Assembly (NCBI RefSeq): GCF_001676785.2
Contig: NZ_CP015910.2
Location: 1,922,001-1,986,000 of the forward strand
Direction of reading: 5' to 3'
Origin: Brachyspira hyodysenteriae ATCC 27164
GTDB lineage: Bacteria > Spirochaetota > Brachyspiria > Brachyspirales > Brachyspiraceae
DNA: 64,000 nucleotides
Below the pieces are notes generated by a model. The model was not told the origin of the DNA. It was given only the letters and a program-made list of their open reading frames with translations, and made no database searches. Shown here one piece after another: positions 8,685-17,288 of this stretch. The position numbers and the translations under genes are program-made. Numbering within the stretch: position 1 is the stretch's first letter; each line of letters starts with the position of its first letter.

Positions 8685-9917
8685 TTAATTATGATATACG
8701 AGCTCTCCGGATTTAAAAACCATACCGCATAAATTATTATCCATAGTATAAAGTAAGAAATTAAGATTATTACAATTCCATACTATAATATCCGCCTTTT
8801 TTCCAATCTCAATACTTCCTATTTCCTCTCCCCTTTTAATGGCACATGCTGCATTTATAGTAACAGCATTTAATATCTCTTCAGGAGTAAGCCTATATAT
8901 AATATATGCAAGCTTCATTATAAACTGCATATTCAAAGAAGGACTAGAACCTGGATTATAATCTGTAGCCAATGCTATAGGAACTCCTTTATCTATCATA
9001 TATCTAGCTCTTGCATAAGGCATATTCAAATAAAAAGAAGCATTAGGCAAAAGCACAGCTATAACACCTTGATTTTTTATAACATCTATAGATCTGTCAT
9101 CAGACATAATCAAATGCTCTGCACTTATAGCTTTGAATCTTGCTGCCAAATACGAACCTCCGCTTGTTTCTAATTGATCCGAATGAACTTTAATGCCTAG
9201 ATGATGTTCCTGAGCTGCATTAAGAACCTTATGAGTTTCTTCCATATCAAGTCCGCAATTTTCACAAAATACATCGCAAAACTCTGCTATGCCTAATTTT
9301 GATATTTCTGGAATCATTTCATTACATATTAAATTTATATATGAAGCCCTATCATTTTTATACTCCTCAGGTATTACATGTCCGCCCATAAATGTACCTA
9401 CTATATCTATTTTATGATTATCATTAAGTTTTTTCATAACTTTTAATATTTTTATTTCATCTTTAATAGTCAATCCGTAACAGCTTTTACCTTCTACTGT
9501 AGTAGTTCCATGATGAAGCATTTTATCTAATATAGGTATTGATTTCTTATAAAGTGCATTCTCTGTCTGACTTCTAGTATCTTTTACAGTTGATAATATT
9601 CCATAACCTGATTTTATTATATCAGAATAGCTCATATGACCGCTTACTATATTATACATCTCATCTTCTCTTGAACCGCCGTATATAAAATGAGTATGAC
9701 AATCAATCAAACCTGAAGTAACCAATGATCCATTAGCATAAAATGTTTTTTTAGCTTTTTCTTTAATAGAATCACCAATATATTTTATGATGCCATCTTT
9801 TATGCCTATAGAAACATTATTATATAATTTTATCTTTCCTTGATTTTTACCATATAATGATGTAGTGCCTTCTGCTGTTGCAATAGAACCTATATTTTTT
9901 ATAATTACATCTAACAT
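8685..9917 (-). CDS. hutI: Imidazolonepropionase
   Basis: HutI hydrolyses 4-imidazolone-5-propionate to N-formimino-glutamate in histidine breakdown. The 410-aa protein is an amidohydrolase-fold metalloenzyme: D-C-H-T-H-F near residue 73 supplies the first metal ligands, then G-K-S-C-Y-G-L, V-H-S-D-Q-L-E-T (a metal-binding His), A-E-H-L, and L-A-T-D-Y-N-P-G-S with the catalytic-site Asp. Length and motif order fit HutI rather than a generic amidohydrolase. No hutH, hutU or hutG is adjacent; instead it is the last gene of an operon with a TauE/SafE permease, a PHP-domain phosphatase and a kinase-like protein. Confidence 0.9.
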   Translation of the reverse strand: MLDVIIKNIGSIATAEGTTSLYGKNQGKIKLYNNVSIGIKDGIIKYIGDSIKEKAKKTFYANGSLVTSGLIDCHTHFIYGGSREDEMYNIVSGHMSYSDIIKSGYGILSTVKDTRSQTENALYKKSIPILDKMLHHGTTTVEGKSCYGLTIKDEIKILKVMKKLNDNHKIDIVGTFMGGHVIPEEYKNDRASYINLICNEMIPEISKLGIAEFCDVFCENCGLDMEETHKVLNAAQEHHLGIKVHSDQLETSGGSYLAARFKAISAEHLIMSDDRSIDVIKNQGVIAVLLPNASFYLNMPYARARYMIDKGVPIALATDYNPGSSPSLNMQFIMKLAYIIYRLTPEEILNAVTINAACAIKRGEEIGSIEIGKKADIIVWNCNNLNFLLYTMDNNLCGMVFKSGELVYHN

Positions 9918-9941
9918 AATACACTCACAATTTAGTATATA

Positions 9942-10742
9942 TTATATATTAACAGAAAAGTTGTATAAATTGTAAGATGTTATTAATATAATAATTAACA
10001 ATAAAATAATAAATAATTTATCAACTATTTTAGAATTAATTTTTTTATTGATAAATCTTCCTAATATACCGCCGCCTATTCCGCCTATAATCATTACTAT
10101 TAAATAATATATATTAACTTTTAAGGCATCTCCGTCAGCAACACTTATAAATACATTTGAAATCTGAGAAAATAATATAATATAAAGAGAATTTTGAGCT
10201 GCAACTTTAGAATCCATACTAAAGAAAAAATATAAGAAAGCTATATTAAAAGGGCCGCCTCCTATCCCTAAGAATGATGATAAAAGTCCAAGAACTAAAC
10301 CTATCAACACGCATAAAAATATATTTTGTATATGCATAGATTTTATTTTTTTATCACCCATATTCTTTAATGTAAATATTAAAGTAAAAAATGTTAATAA
10401 TATTAAAATGGCTGATTGAAAAATACCTGCTATATTTTCACTATTAAAAAATGCTATAACATAAGAAAAAAGCATTTTTCCAAGTATTCCGCCTATAATA
10501 CCTCCTAAAGCTAAAGGCGTTGCTACTTTAGAATCGACAAGACTATCATGTTTTATCTTAGAAACCACAAATGTATATAAGCTCATAGATAAAACTGTAC
10601 ATGAGGATAAAAAACTTATCTTACTTACTTCAAGCACATTCAAAGAATCAAGTACAGGCTTTATTATAATACCGCCGCCTATTCCGCAAATAGCACCTAT
10701 TACAGATGCTAATAAACTTACAATCAAAAAAAATACTATCAT
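9942..10742 (-). CDS. TauE/SafE-family membrane permease
   Basis: A 266-aa integral membrane protein with about eight hydrophobic segments in two similar halves. Each half carries a glycine-rich motif: G-A-I-C-G-I-G-G-G near residue 17 and L-L-S-S-F-L-G-I-G-G-G-P near 155. This duplicated pattern is typical of the TauE/SafE (DUF81) family, which exports or imports small organosulfur or organic anions such as sulfite, sulfoacetate or taurine. The substrate here is unknown. It starts 2 bp after the PHP gene and ends 24 bp before hutI, so it is cotranscribed with both. Confidence 0.85.
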   Translation of the reverse strand: MIVFFLIVSLLASVIGAICGIGGGIIIKPVLDSLNVLEVSKISFLSSCTVLSMSLYTFVVSKIKHDSLVDSKVATPLALGGIIGGILGKMLFSYVIAFFNSENIAGIFQSAILILLTFFTLIFTLKNMGDKKIKSMHIQNIFLCVLIGLVLGLLSSFLGIGGGPFNIAFLYFFFSMDSKVAAQNSLYIILFSQISNVFISVADGDALKVNIYYLIVMIIGGIGGGILGRFINKKINSKIVDKLFIILLLIIILITSYNLYNFSVNI

Positions 10743-10744
10743 TT

Positions 10745-11446
10745 TTATATACCAAGATATTCCATCAATTTACCATAATCTGCATTTAGTATAAGATCCC
10801 CAGGAAAATCTATAGATAATAATAACTCTATAGAATCTTTAAAATCCCCTATTTTGTATTTTGAATGAGCGTCAGATGTTATTACAATATTAGTTTCATA
10901 TTTTTTGCATTTTAAAGCTACTTCACGGCATATCGGAGCGCTTCCTTTTCTAACTGTAAAAGATGATGAATTAATCTCTATTAATTTATTATATTCTTTG
11001 CATAATTTAACTATATATTCAATATCAAATTCAAATTTAGGATTACCAACATGACCTAAACAATCTATATGAGGATTTTTTATAATTTCCGCATATCCAT
11101 TTGTATGATCTTTTTTGCTTAAAGGCTGTATTGAATCCTCATGATATGAAGCTATAACAAAATCTAAATATTCTAATATATTTTCACTTAAATCTACTTT
11201 TCCGTTATAATCTAAAATATTAGCCTCGCATCCTCTAAGAAATCTGAGTCCATTAATATAATTAGGAAGACTATGCATAGCTTTAAAATGCCCTGATTTA
11301 GCTCCGTCGCTGGAAGCTGGACCATGATCCGTGATGGCTAAAGCTAAAAAACCTTTCTCATTAGCTGAATTCACCATTTCATCAACTGTACTATAAGCAT
11401 GCTCGCTTACTAAAGTATGAGTATGCAAATCGGCTATTATATTCAT
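10745..11446 (-). CDS. PHP-domain metal-dependent phosphatase (YcdX-like)
   Basis: A 233-aa cytoplasmic protein of the polymerase-and-histidinol-phosphatase superfamily. Metal ligands are visible in order: D-L-H-T-H-T (H8, H10), I-T-D-H-G near residue 40, E near 73 (G-C-E-A-N), S-Y-H-E-D near 120, C-L-G-H-V-G near 134, and the terminal S-D-A-H near 192. The length and the G-C-E-A-N segment fit the YcdX branch (trinuclear-metal phosphatases) better than histidinol phosphatase, and there is no his gene nearby. It lies inside a four-gene operon, 13 bp after the kinase-like gene. Confidence 0.85.
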   Translation of the reverse strand: MNIIADLHTHTLVSEHAYSTVDEMVNSANEKGFLALAITDHGPASSDGAKSGHFKAMHSLPNYINGLRFLRGCEANILDYNGKVDLSENILEYLDFVIASYHEDSIQPLSKKDHTNGYAEIIKNPHIDCLGHVGNPKFEFDIEYIVKLCKEYNKLIEINSSSFTVRKGSAPICREVALKCKKYETNIVITSDAHSKYKIGDFKDSIELLLSIDFPGDLILNADYGKLMEYLGI

Positions 11447-11459
11447 AATAAATACCTTA

Positions 11460-12077
11460 TTATAACTTTGACTTAGCTATTTTTTCTATTAATTCTATTG
11501 TATTATCTATGCCTATAAAATCACTATTCAAACAAGCATGATAATTTCTAGCATCTCCCCAATTTTTTCCTGTATAATAATTATAATGTTTTGCTCTTAA
11601 CTTATCTCTTTCTTTTAAGATTTTTTCTATATTCGCACTATCTAATTTATATTCTTCAACAGCTCTTTTTATTTTGTTTTCCATATCAGAATAAATAAAT
11701 ATATTAATACAATTATCCATTCCTTCCAATATATGATTTGCGCATCTTCCAACTATAACGCAAGAATGTTTGGATGCTACTTCTTTTATAACATTACTTT
11801 GGGCAAAAAACATAGTATCCTGTAAAGACTCTCCATTACCAAATACCATATTTCCGGCATAAGAACCTGTTATTGCAAAATTAAAAAGAGAAGCTCCTGT
11901 TAATTTTTGTTCATTTTCTTTAATATATTCCGGAGAAAATCCTGTTTTATCTGATGCCATTTCTATTATAGCTTTATCATAAAAAGGTATATTCAAATCC
12001 TTAGCAACCATTTCTCCAATATATCTTCCGCCGCTGCCGAATTCTCTGCTGATAGTGATAACAATATTTTTACTCAT
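11460..12077 (-). CDS. Cytidylate-kinase-like P-loop protein (AAA_26 type)
   Basis: A protein of about 205 aa beginning M-S-K-N-I-V-I-T-I-S-R-E-F-G-S-G-G. The G-S-G-G loop, F-Y-D-K-A-I-I near residue 30, V-G-R-C-A near 110 and the late Y-Y-T-G segment match the cytidylate-kinase-like family common in Firmicutes and spirochaetes. That family is distinct from the true Cmk, which is encoded separately at 22.1-22.8 kb, so nucleotide kinase activity is uncertain. Two in-frame ATGs exist (12083 and 12077). An AGGAGG sequence lies only 4 nt before the first but 9-10 nt before the second, so I chose 12077. It is the first gene of the kinase-PHP-TauE-hutI operon. Confidence 0.8.
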   Translation of the reverse strand: MSKNIVITISREFGSGGRYIGEMVAKDLNIPFYDKAIIEMASDKTGFSPEYIKENEQKLTGASLFNFAITGSYAGNMVFGNGESLQDTMFFAQSNVIKEVASKHSCVIVGRCANHILEGMDNCINIFIYSDMENKIKRAVEEYKLDSANIEKILKERDKLRAKHYNYYTGKNWGDARNYHACLNSDFIGIDNTIELIEKIAKSKL

Positions 12078-12310
12078 AAGCATATACCTCCTCTTATATT
12101 CATGTTAATAGTTTACCAATATTATCTGTATTTGTCAAATTTAAACAACTTCTTTTCTTATATTATGTATAAATATTTTTATATTATTAGTATTAAATTA
12201 AAAAATAAAAGACTATATTGCTACATTTTATATAATACAATTTCAATAAAAATTAGAAATTATTTATGCTGAAAAGAGTAGATAATTAATATATAATCCA
12301 ATTAATGAAA

Positions 12311-13111
12311 TCAGAAGAAATCAGAAAAAGTTTTTTCTCTGGCATTTTCATCTTGCATTACACCTATATCATATAAGTACCTAGTAACAGCCAATGAAAA
12401 ACCGCCTTTAATAGGAGTTTTAGGGTATAATATTATTATAGGTATTCTTTTTTGAACGGATATCATAACCTTTTCTTCATCGAACAAAACAGGACCTAAA
12501 AGAACTAAATTTATATCAAGAGAAAATTTCGCAGTTACCTTTTTTACTTCTCTATACAAGTTGATAGCCCAATCTATATTTTTTACTTTATTTACTATCA
12601 AATACATCTTATCTGTCATATTATTGACATATATCATTTTCATAAGTCTGTAAAGATCTGTAAGAGCTGTAATTTCAGGATTGGCTACAAGTATTATATC
12701 ATCAGACATTTCATAGAAGCGCATCATAGGCTGAGTAATTCCTGCAGCATAGTCTATAATAACATAATCATATTCCTGTGATAATACTTTCAAATCTTTA
12801 GCTAAATTAGATAAATTGAAATCATTCTCAAACTGAACAAATCTTTGTATATTAACTCCGGCACTTATAACATCTATACCATATTCACTTTTTATAACAC
12901 AATCTTTTAATGTCAAAGTACCTTCAAAATATTCCTGCAGTTTAGACTGAGGCTTTACATGAAGCAATATAAATACATTAGAACAGTTAATATCTATATC
13001 AAAAACTAAAACCTTATATCCTCTAGAAGCTAATTCAGCAGAAAAATTAACAGAGCATAAAGTTTTACCTGCTCCTCCCTTTCCGCTAGAAAATGATATT
13101 ATTCTTCCCAT
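12311..13111 (-). CDS. MinD/ParA-family ATPase
   Basis: A 266-aa deviant-Walker-A ATPase: S-G-K-G-G-A-G-K-T at residues 9-17, V-F-D-I-D near 40 (switch I), and Y-V-I-I-D-Y-A-A-G near 117 (Walker B; usually D-x-A-x-G). Such proteins dimerise on ATP and position other complexes on membranes or nucleoid. The C-terminus lacks a clear MinD membrane-targeting helix, and there is no FlhG-type N-terminal extension, so it is neither certain MinD nor certain FlhG. It starts 2 bp after a 64-codon HEAT-repeat gene, suggesting that small protein is its partner. A 227-bp gap separates it from the next gene. Confidence 0.85.
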   Translation of the reverse strand: MGRIISFSSGKGGAGKTLCSVNFSAELASRGYKVLVFDIDINCSNVFILLHVKPQSKLQEYFEGTLTLKDCVIKSEYGIDVISAGVNIQRFVQFENDFNLSNLAKDLKVLSQEYDYVIIDYAAGITQPMMRFYEMSDDIILVANPEITALTDLYRLMKMIYVNNMTDKMYLIVNKVKNIDWAINLYREVKKVTAKFSLDINLVLLGPVLFDEEKVMISVQKRIPIIILYPKTPIKGGFSLAVTRYLYDIGVMQDENAREKTFSDFF

Positions 13112-13113
13112 AA

Positions 13114-13308
13114 TTATTGTCCCGTATACAATTTTAATACTTGAGCCACTTTAAGACGAACATTTTCATCCCAATCTAATATATGCGGCTTTAAAGCTTT
13201 AATTACAGTAGTTTTATCGGAATTTTCTACATTTTTTGCCAACTCTTCAAGAGCCTCAAGTCTTTTATCAACCTCTTCGCTTTCTAAAAGTGCAAAAATT
13301 TCATTCAT
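13114..13308 (-). CDS. Small HEAT-repeat-like protein
   Basis: A 64-aa protein made of two helical hairpins. The segments E-E-V-D-K-R-L-E-A-L-E-E-L-A and D-W-D-E-N-V-R-L-K-V-A-Q-V-L have the HEAT/PBS-lyase repeat spacing. It has an AAGGAAG ribosome-binding site in front of its ATG and ends 2 bp before the MinD/ParA-type ATPase, which argues that it is a real gene, translationally coupled to it. Two repeats are too few for a stable superhelix, so it may dimerise or cap another protein. Function unknown. Confidence 0.65.
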   Translation of the reverse strand: MNEIFALLESEEVDKRLEALEELAKNVENSDKTTVIKALKPHILDWDENVRLKVAQVLKLYTGQ

Positions 13309-13446
13309 AGTTTCTTCCTTAAAATCTAATAAATAATACTATACTTAGTATATATTATACATTATATAATATTTTTGTCAAAATAAAACTTATTTAATTA
13401 ATTGTAAAATATAATACTGTTAATATTTATATTTTATATAAATTAA

Positions 13447-14412
13447 TTACATTTGAAAAGGCTTTTCCTTAGTAAAATCAGGATTGTAATTGTCAGAACT
13501 TTCCATTTCCTGAACAAGCAAATTTTCAAAACCTAAATCCAAAGCATAATCAACTAAATCATCATACTCTTTTTTATATAATTTTCGGTTTATACTCTCA
13601 AAATTGCAGGCTTTAAATTTAGGATTATATTGCGACATTAAAGATATTGTGGTATTTAAAAAACCCCTCTCTTTAAGTTCTATTAACACATCATAAGAAT
13701 CTGATTCATTATTTGGAAGTATTAAATGCCTTATTATTATACCTTTTTCAGCAATGCCTTTTTCATTAACAATTAAATCGCCTACTTGTTCTTTCATTAT
13801 TTCTATTGCATTTATTGCAGTATTAAAATAATTTTCAGCCTTAGAATATTTAAAAGCTTTGTCATCAAAAACATATTTTAAATCAGGCAAATATATATCA
13901 ACAATACCATCCAAACAATCTAATAATTCTTTAGTATCATAACCATTAGTATTATAAACTATAGGAAGATTAAGACCTTTTTCAAAAGCTATTTTTAAAC
14001 CTTTTAATACAGGATAAATAACATGAGTTGCACTTACAAGATTAATATTTTCTGCACCTTGTTTTTCTAAATCCAAAAAATAATCTGACAATGTTTCAAT
14101 ATCAATTATCTCACCTACTCCGTCTGAACTTATTTGATGATTCTGACAAAACACACAGCTTAAATTACAGCTTGAAAAAAACACCGTACCGCTTCCGCCT
14201 TCGCCTACAAGCATAGGCTCTTCACCGAAATGCAAAGTATGAGAGGCAGTTTTTATATGATTGGTATCTTCAAAAATTTTGCATCTTCCTATTTTGTTTT
14301 TATTGCGATTAACATTGCATATATGTCCGCAGCAAATACACTTGTCATAAAGAAGTTCTGCCTTTACCAAAGCTTCATCTATATTTTTTAAATGTTTTTC
14401 ATTATAGTTCAC
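13447..14412 (-). CDS. Radical SAM protein, PflA-like
   Basis: A 321-aa radical S-adenosylmethionine enzyme. The [4Fe-4S] cluster motif is C82-x3-C86-x2-C89 in S-C-N-L-S-C-V-F-C-Q. Upstream is a Cys-rich stretch (C25, C27, C28, C32, C44) that may bind a second metal centre. The layout, with G-T-V-F-F-S just before the cluster and Y-N-T-N-G-Y near residue 157, matches the group annotated as pyruvate-formate-lyase-activating-enzyme-like proteins. The glycyl-radical or other substrate is not adjacent, so the reaction is unassigned. It is a single gene; its upstream region contains the 303-bp inverted-repeat element. Confidence 0.85.
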   Translation of the reverse strand: MNYNEKHLKNIDEALVKAELLYDKCICCGHICNVNRNKNKIGRCKIFEDTNHIKTASHTLHFGEEPMLVGEGGSGTVFFSSCNLSCVFCQNHQISSDGVGEIIDIETLSDYFLDLEKQGAENINLVSATHVIYPVLKGLKIAFEKGLNLPIVYNTNGYDTKELLDCLDGIVDIYLPDLKYVFDDKAFKYSKAENYFNTAINAIEIMKEQVGDLIVNEKGIAEKGIIIRHLILPNNESDSYDVLIELKERGFLNTTISLMSQYNPKFKACNFESINRKLYKKEYDDLVDYALDLGFENLLVQEMESSDNYNPDFTKEKPFQM

Positions 14413-14434
14413 AGTATAATCCCAATATTTTTTA

Positions 14435-14737
14435 TATACTAAAAATTTTCAAGTTTGTTAAAAACATACTTTTAAATTTAGGTTATTTGTGGGGACTAGC
14501 CCCCACATCCCCAGTTCTTTTGCGACCGAAAAAAGTACCTTTAGGTATGACACAGGCGAAGCCCGCCTGCGGCGAGAACCAAAAAGACTGCATTTTGACT
14601 TAAATTTAGTAATTTATCTTACATGTAAAATATAATTAGTATGATTTAACACTAATTTTATATTCGCACTTTTTGGTTCTTTTTGCGGCGGGAAAAAGAA
14701 CAACAAAAAATTGACAAAGTTAAAAATTTTTAGTATA
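14435..14737. repeat. MITE-like intergenic element, copy 1, with terminal inverted repeats and GC-rich stems
   Basis: A 303-bp element filling the 364-bp gap between two minus-strand genes. Its ends, 14435-14461 and 14711-14737, are inverted repeats matching at 24 of 27 positions (outer sequence TATACTAAAAATTTT). Inside are a GTGGGG/CCCCAC hairpin with a 6-nt loop (14489-14506), an 11-bp long-range stem GAACCAAAAAG/CTTTTTGGTTC (14576-14586 with 14669-14679), and a 9-bp hairpin GTTCTTTTT/AAAAAGAAC (14676-14684 with 14693-14701). The GC-rich islands stand out from the surroundings. No ORF of substance is present. A related element is at 43.9 kb. Confidence 0.75.
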
Positions 14738-14776
14738 AATTAAAAATAATATTTTTTAATTAATCAAATTTTATTA

Positions 14777-15925
14777 TCATTTATTATTTTCTAAATATTT
14801 AATAGCCCATTCGCTCATCAAAACAGGAGGCTGATATAATTTTGATTCATCTATCTCAAATTTACTATTATGATGAGCTATATTCTTTTCTGTAGCAGTT
14901 GAAAATAATATAAAAGCTCCGTCAATCTTCTCTAAATAATCCGCAAAATCTTCACCAGCCATTGATAAACTATAATGAGATGCTTTTTTAAATCCAAGTT
15001 CATTACAAACTTCATTTAACTGTTCATATATTTTTTCATTATTAACAACAGGTGCACCTCTTCTTTTTATAACAACTTCAGCCTTAGCTCTGTTAGCTGC
15101 TGCAATTGATTCTGCCACCTCTTTTATTCTCTCTGTTATAAATGCTCTATTCTCTTCACTGAAAGTTCTGAAAGTACCTTCAATATTTACTTCAGTAGGT
15201 ATAACATTATACTGAGTTCCGCCATGAATCATACATATAGATATTATTACAGGATCTGTTGCAAGTATCTCTCTGCTTTTGATATTATAAATACCCTGTA
15301 CTATTTGGCTTGCTGTAAGCATAGGATCAATAGAAAGATGAGGATATGCTCCATGTGCACCTTTTCCTATAACTTTAATAAATACTCTGTCATTAGAAGC
15401 CATTAAAGGCCCTTCTTTCAATACAAACTCTCCGCTTGGTGTACCTGCTGCCAAAGTACCTATATGAGTACCTACTATAGCTTTAACTCCTTCAAGAAGT
15501 CCTGAATTAAGCATATTATGTGCACCAACTGCCAATTCTTCCGCAGCCTGAAATACCAATCTTACCTTTCCTTTCAATCTTGATTCATTTTCTTTTAAAT
15601 AATGAGCAGCACCTAAAAGACATGCAGTATGTGCATCATGTCCGCATGCATGCATATTACCATTTTTAGAAGCGTATTCACATCCTGTTTCTTCCTGTAT
15701 AGGCAAAGCGTCCATATCTGCTCTTATAGCAACTACATTATCACCGCTTCCTATATCGCAAACTAATCCGCTGTCAAGTGAAGATTCTTTATATGAAAGT
15801 CCTAATTCTTTTAATTTATTTATAACATAATTTTTTGTTTGAGGAAGTTCTGTACCAACTTCAGGAATTTGATGCAAATCTCTTCTCATAGAAACTATAA
15901 TATCATTTAATTTTTTGTAATCCAT
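14777..15925 (-). CDS. M20-family amidohydrolase (N-acyl amino acid / hippurate hydrolase type)
   Basis: A 382-aa zinc/manganese metallohydrolase that removes acyl groups from amino acids; close families include hippuricase and N-acetyl-diaminopimelate deacetylase. Visible features are H-Q-I-P-E-V-G-T-E near residue 18, R-A-D-M-D-A-L-P near 70, H-A-C-G-H-D-A-H near 96, F-Q-A-A-E-E near 130, and S-M-A-G-E-D-F near 342. The dimerisation domain (about 180-290) is intact. There is no signal peptide, so it is cytoplasmic. It is monocistronic, between the repeat element and the nifS terminator. The exact substrate is not decidable from sequence. Confidence 0.88.
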   Translation of the reverse strand: MDYKKLNDIIVSMRRDLHQIPEVGTELPQTKNYVINKLKELGLSYKESSLDSGLVCDIGSGDNVVAIRADMDALPIQEETGCEYASKNGNMHACGHDAHTACLLGAAHYLKENESRLKGKVRLVFQAAEELAVGAHNMLNSGLLEGVKAIVGTHIGTLAAGTPSGEFVLKEGPLMASNDRVFIKVIGKGAHGAYPHLSIDPMLTASQIVQGIYNIKSREILATDPVIISICMIHGGTQYNVIPTEVNIEGTFRTFSEENRAFITERIKEVAESIAAANRAKAEVVIKRRGAPVVNNEKIYEQLNEVCNELGFKKASHYSLSMAGEDFADYLEKIDGAFILFSTATEKNIAHHNSKFEIDESKLYQPPVLMSEWAIKYLENNK

Positions 15926-16053
15926 TTTATCTGCCTTAATAATTATTTTTTATTAGTATATAGATATTAACTATTAAGTCAATAAGTAAAAAGTTTATTT
16001 TAATAAATAATAAAGAAATATATTTAGTACTATTTAAGACTAAGTATAAAATT

Positions 16054-16082
16054 AAAGCCTGCCATAAAATATGACAGGCTTT
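16054..16082 (-). terminator. Terminator of the iron-sulfur (nifU-nifS) operon
   Basis: Stem AAAGCCTG/CAGGCTTT (16054-16061 with 16075-16082) plus an inner CAT/ATG pairing. Transcribed on the minus strand it ends in TTTAATTTT. It lies 21 bp past the nifS stop codon. Confidence 0.8.
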
Positions 16083-16103
16083 TTAATTTCAAAATATTAA
16101 TTT

Positions 16104-17270
16104 TTAATTTCTATAAGGAGATATATCCCTTAATCTTTTAACAATCTTTTCTATAGCATCAGCAGTATACATTATTTCTTCCATAGTGTTGTCCAATGAT
16201 AAAGAAAATCTTGTAGAACTATGTGCATATTCAAAAGGCACGCCCATAGCTTGAAGTACGGGGGAAGGTTCTAATGTACCAGATGAACAGGCACTTCCGC
16301 TTGAAGTACAAATTCCATATCCGTCTAATAAAAGAAGTATGGCTTCGCCTTCTATATTTTTAAAACTAATATTTGCTGTATTGCTTACTCTATTAGCACC
16401 TCTACCATTTATTTTAACATCAGTTATTCTTTTTAAAACTTCATCTTCTAAAGTATCTCTAAGTTTAGCTGTATGCTCCATAAACCTAGGAAGTTCTGCT
16501 TTAACCATAGAAGCAGCTTTACCCAAACCAATAATATAAGGCACATTCTCAGTACCGGCACGGCGTCCTCTTTCCTGATGGCCTCCTGTTTGAACAGTTC
16601 TTAATTTAGTACCCTTTTTGATATATAAAACTCCAATACCTTTAGGTGCATGTATTTTATGACCTGCTATTGTAAGCATATCAATATAAGGTTCATCTTT
16701 CATATTAAGAGGTAATTTACCTGCAGCCTGAACAGCATCAACATGGAATACTGCTCCTGCATTTTTTACTATCTGTCCTATCTCTTTTATAGGATAAATA
16801 ACTCCTGTCTCATTATTGGCATACATTATAGATACTATAGCTGTATTTTCATTAATAGCATTTTTTAATTCGTCAATATTTATATTTCCGTCATTATCAA
16901 CAGAAAGATAAGTAACTCTATAACCATGTCGCTCTAAAGATTTGCATGTCTCTATAACTGCCGGGTGTTCTATTTTTGTAGTTATAATATGATTCTTAGT
17001 AGGATATGCTTCTATAGTTCCTCTAATAGCCATATTATCTCCCTCACTTCCGCAAGAAACGAAACATACTTCTATAGGATCGCATCCAAGAAAATCAGCA
17101 ACCTGTTCTCTTGCTTTCTCCATCTCCTTATGTACTGCTCCTGCCGGAGTATACATACTAGAAGGATTAAAGTATTGATCTTTGAAATAAGGAAGCATAG
17201 CCTCCAATACTTCAGGATATACTCTAGTTGTGGCATTATTATCCATATATATTATTTTTTTCTCTTCCAT
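16104..17270 (-). CDS. nifS: Cysteine desulfurase NifS
   Basis: NifS takes sulfur from cysteine and passes it as a persulfide to the scaffold NifU. The 388-aa protein shows D-N-N-A-T-T at the N-terminus, H102 in K-I-E-H-P-A-V (stacks on PLP), the PLP lysine K205 in A-G-H-K-I-H-A-P-K-G, and the active-site C338 in S-S-G-S-A-C-S-S-G-T. The short loop around the catalytic Cys is the NifS/IscS (group I) type. The gene starts 18 bp after nifU, so the two are one operon. No nitrogenase gene is near; in anaerobes lacking ISC or SUF such NifUS pairs serve general Fe-S assembly. Confidence 0.95.
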   Translation of the reverse strand: MEEKKIIYMDNNATTRVYPEVLEAMLPYFKDQYFNPSSMYTPAGAVHKEMEKAREQVADFLGCDPIEVCFVSCGSEGDNMAIRGTIEAYPTKNHIITTKIEHPAVIETCKSLERHGYRVTYLSVDNDGNINIDELKNAINENTAIVSIMYANNETGVIYPIKEIGQIVKNAGAVFHVDAVQAAGKLPLNMKDEPYIDMLTIAGHKIHAPKGIGVLYIKKGTKLRTVQTGGHQERGRRAGTENVPYIIGLGKAASMVKAELPRFMEHTAKLRDTLEDEVLKRITDVKINGRGANRVSNTANISFKNIEGEAILLLLDGYGICTSSGSACSSGTLEPSPVLQAMGVPFEYAHSSTRFSLSLDNTMEEIMYTADAIEKIVKRLRDISPYRN

Positions 17271-17288
17271 ATATCAACTCCGTATCAA

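Noticed and set aside
12084-12310. Possible small RNA or gene in the gap between the kinase-like and MinD-like genes
   Set aside because: No stable stem, promoter or open frame of note was found.
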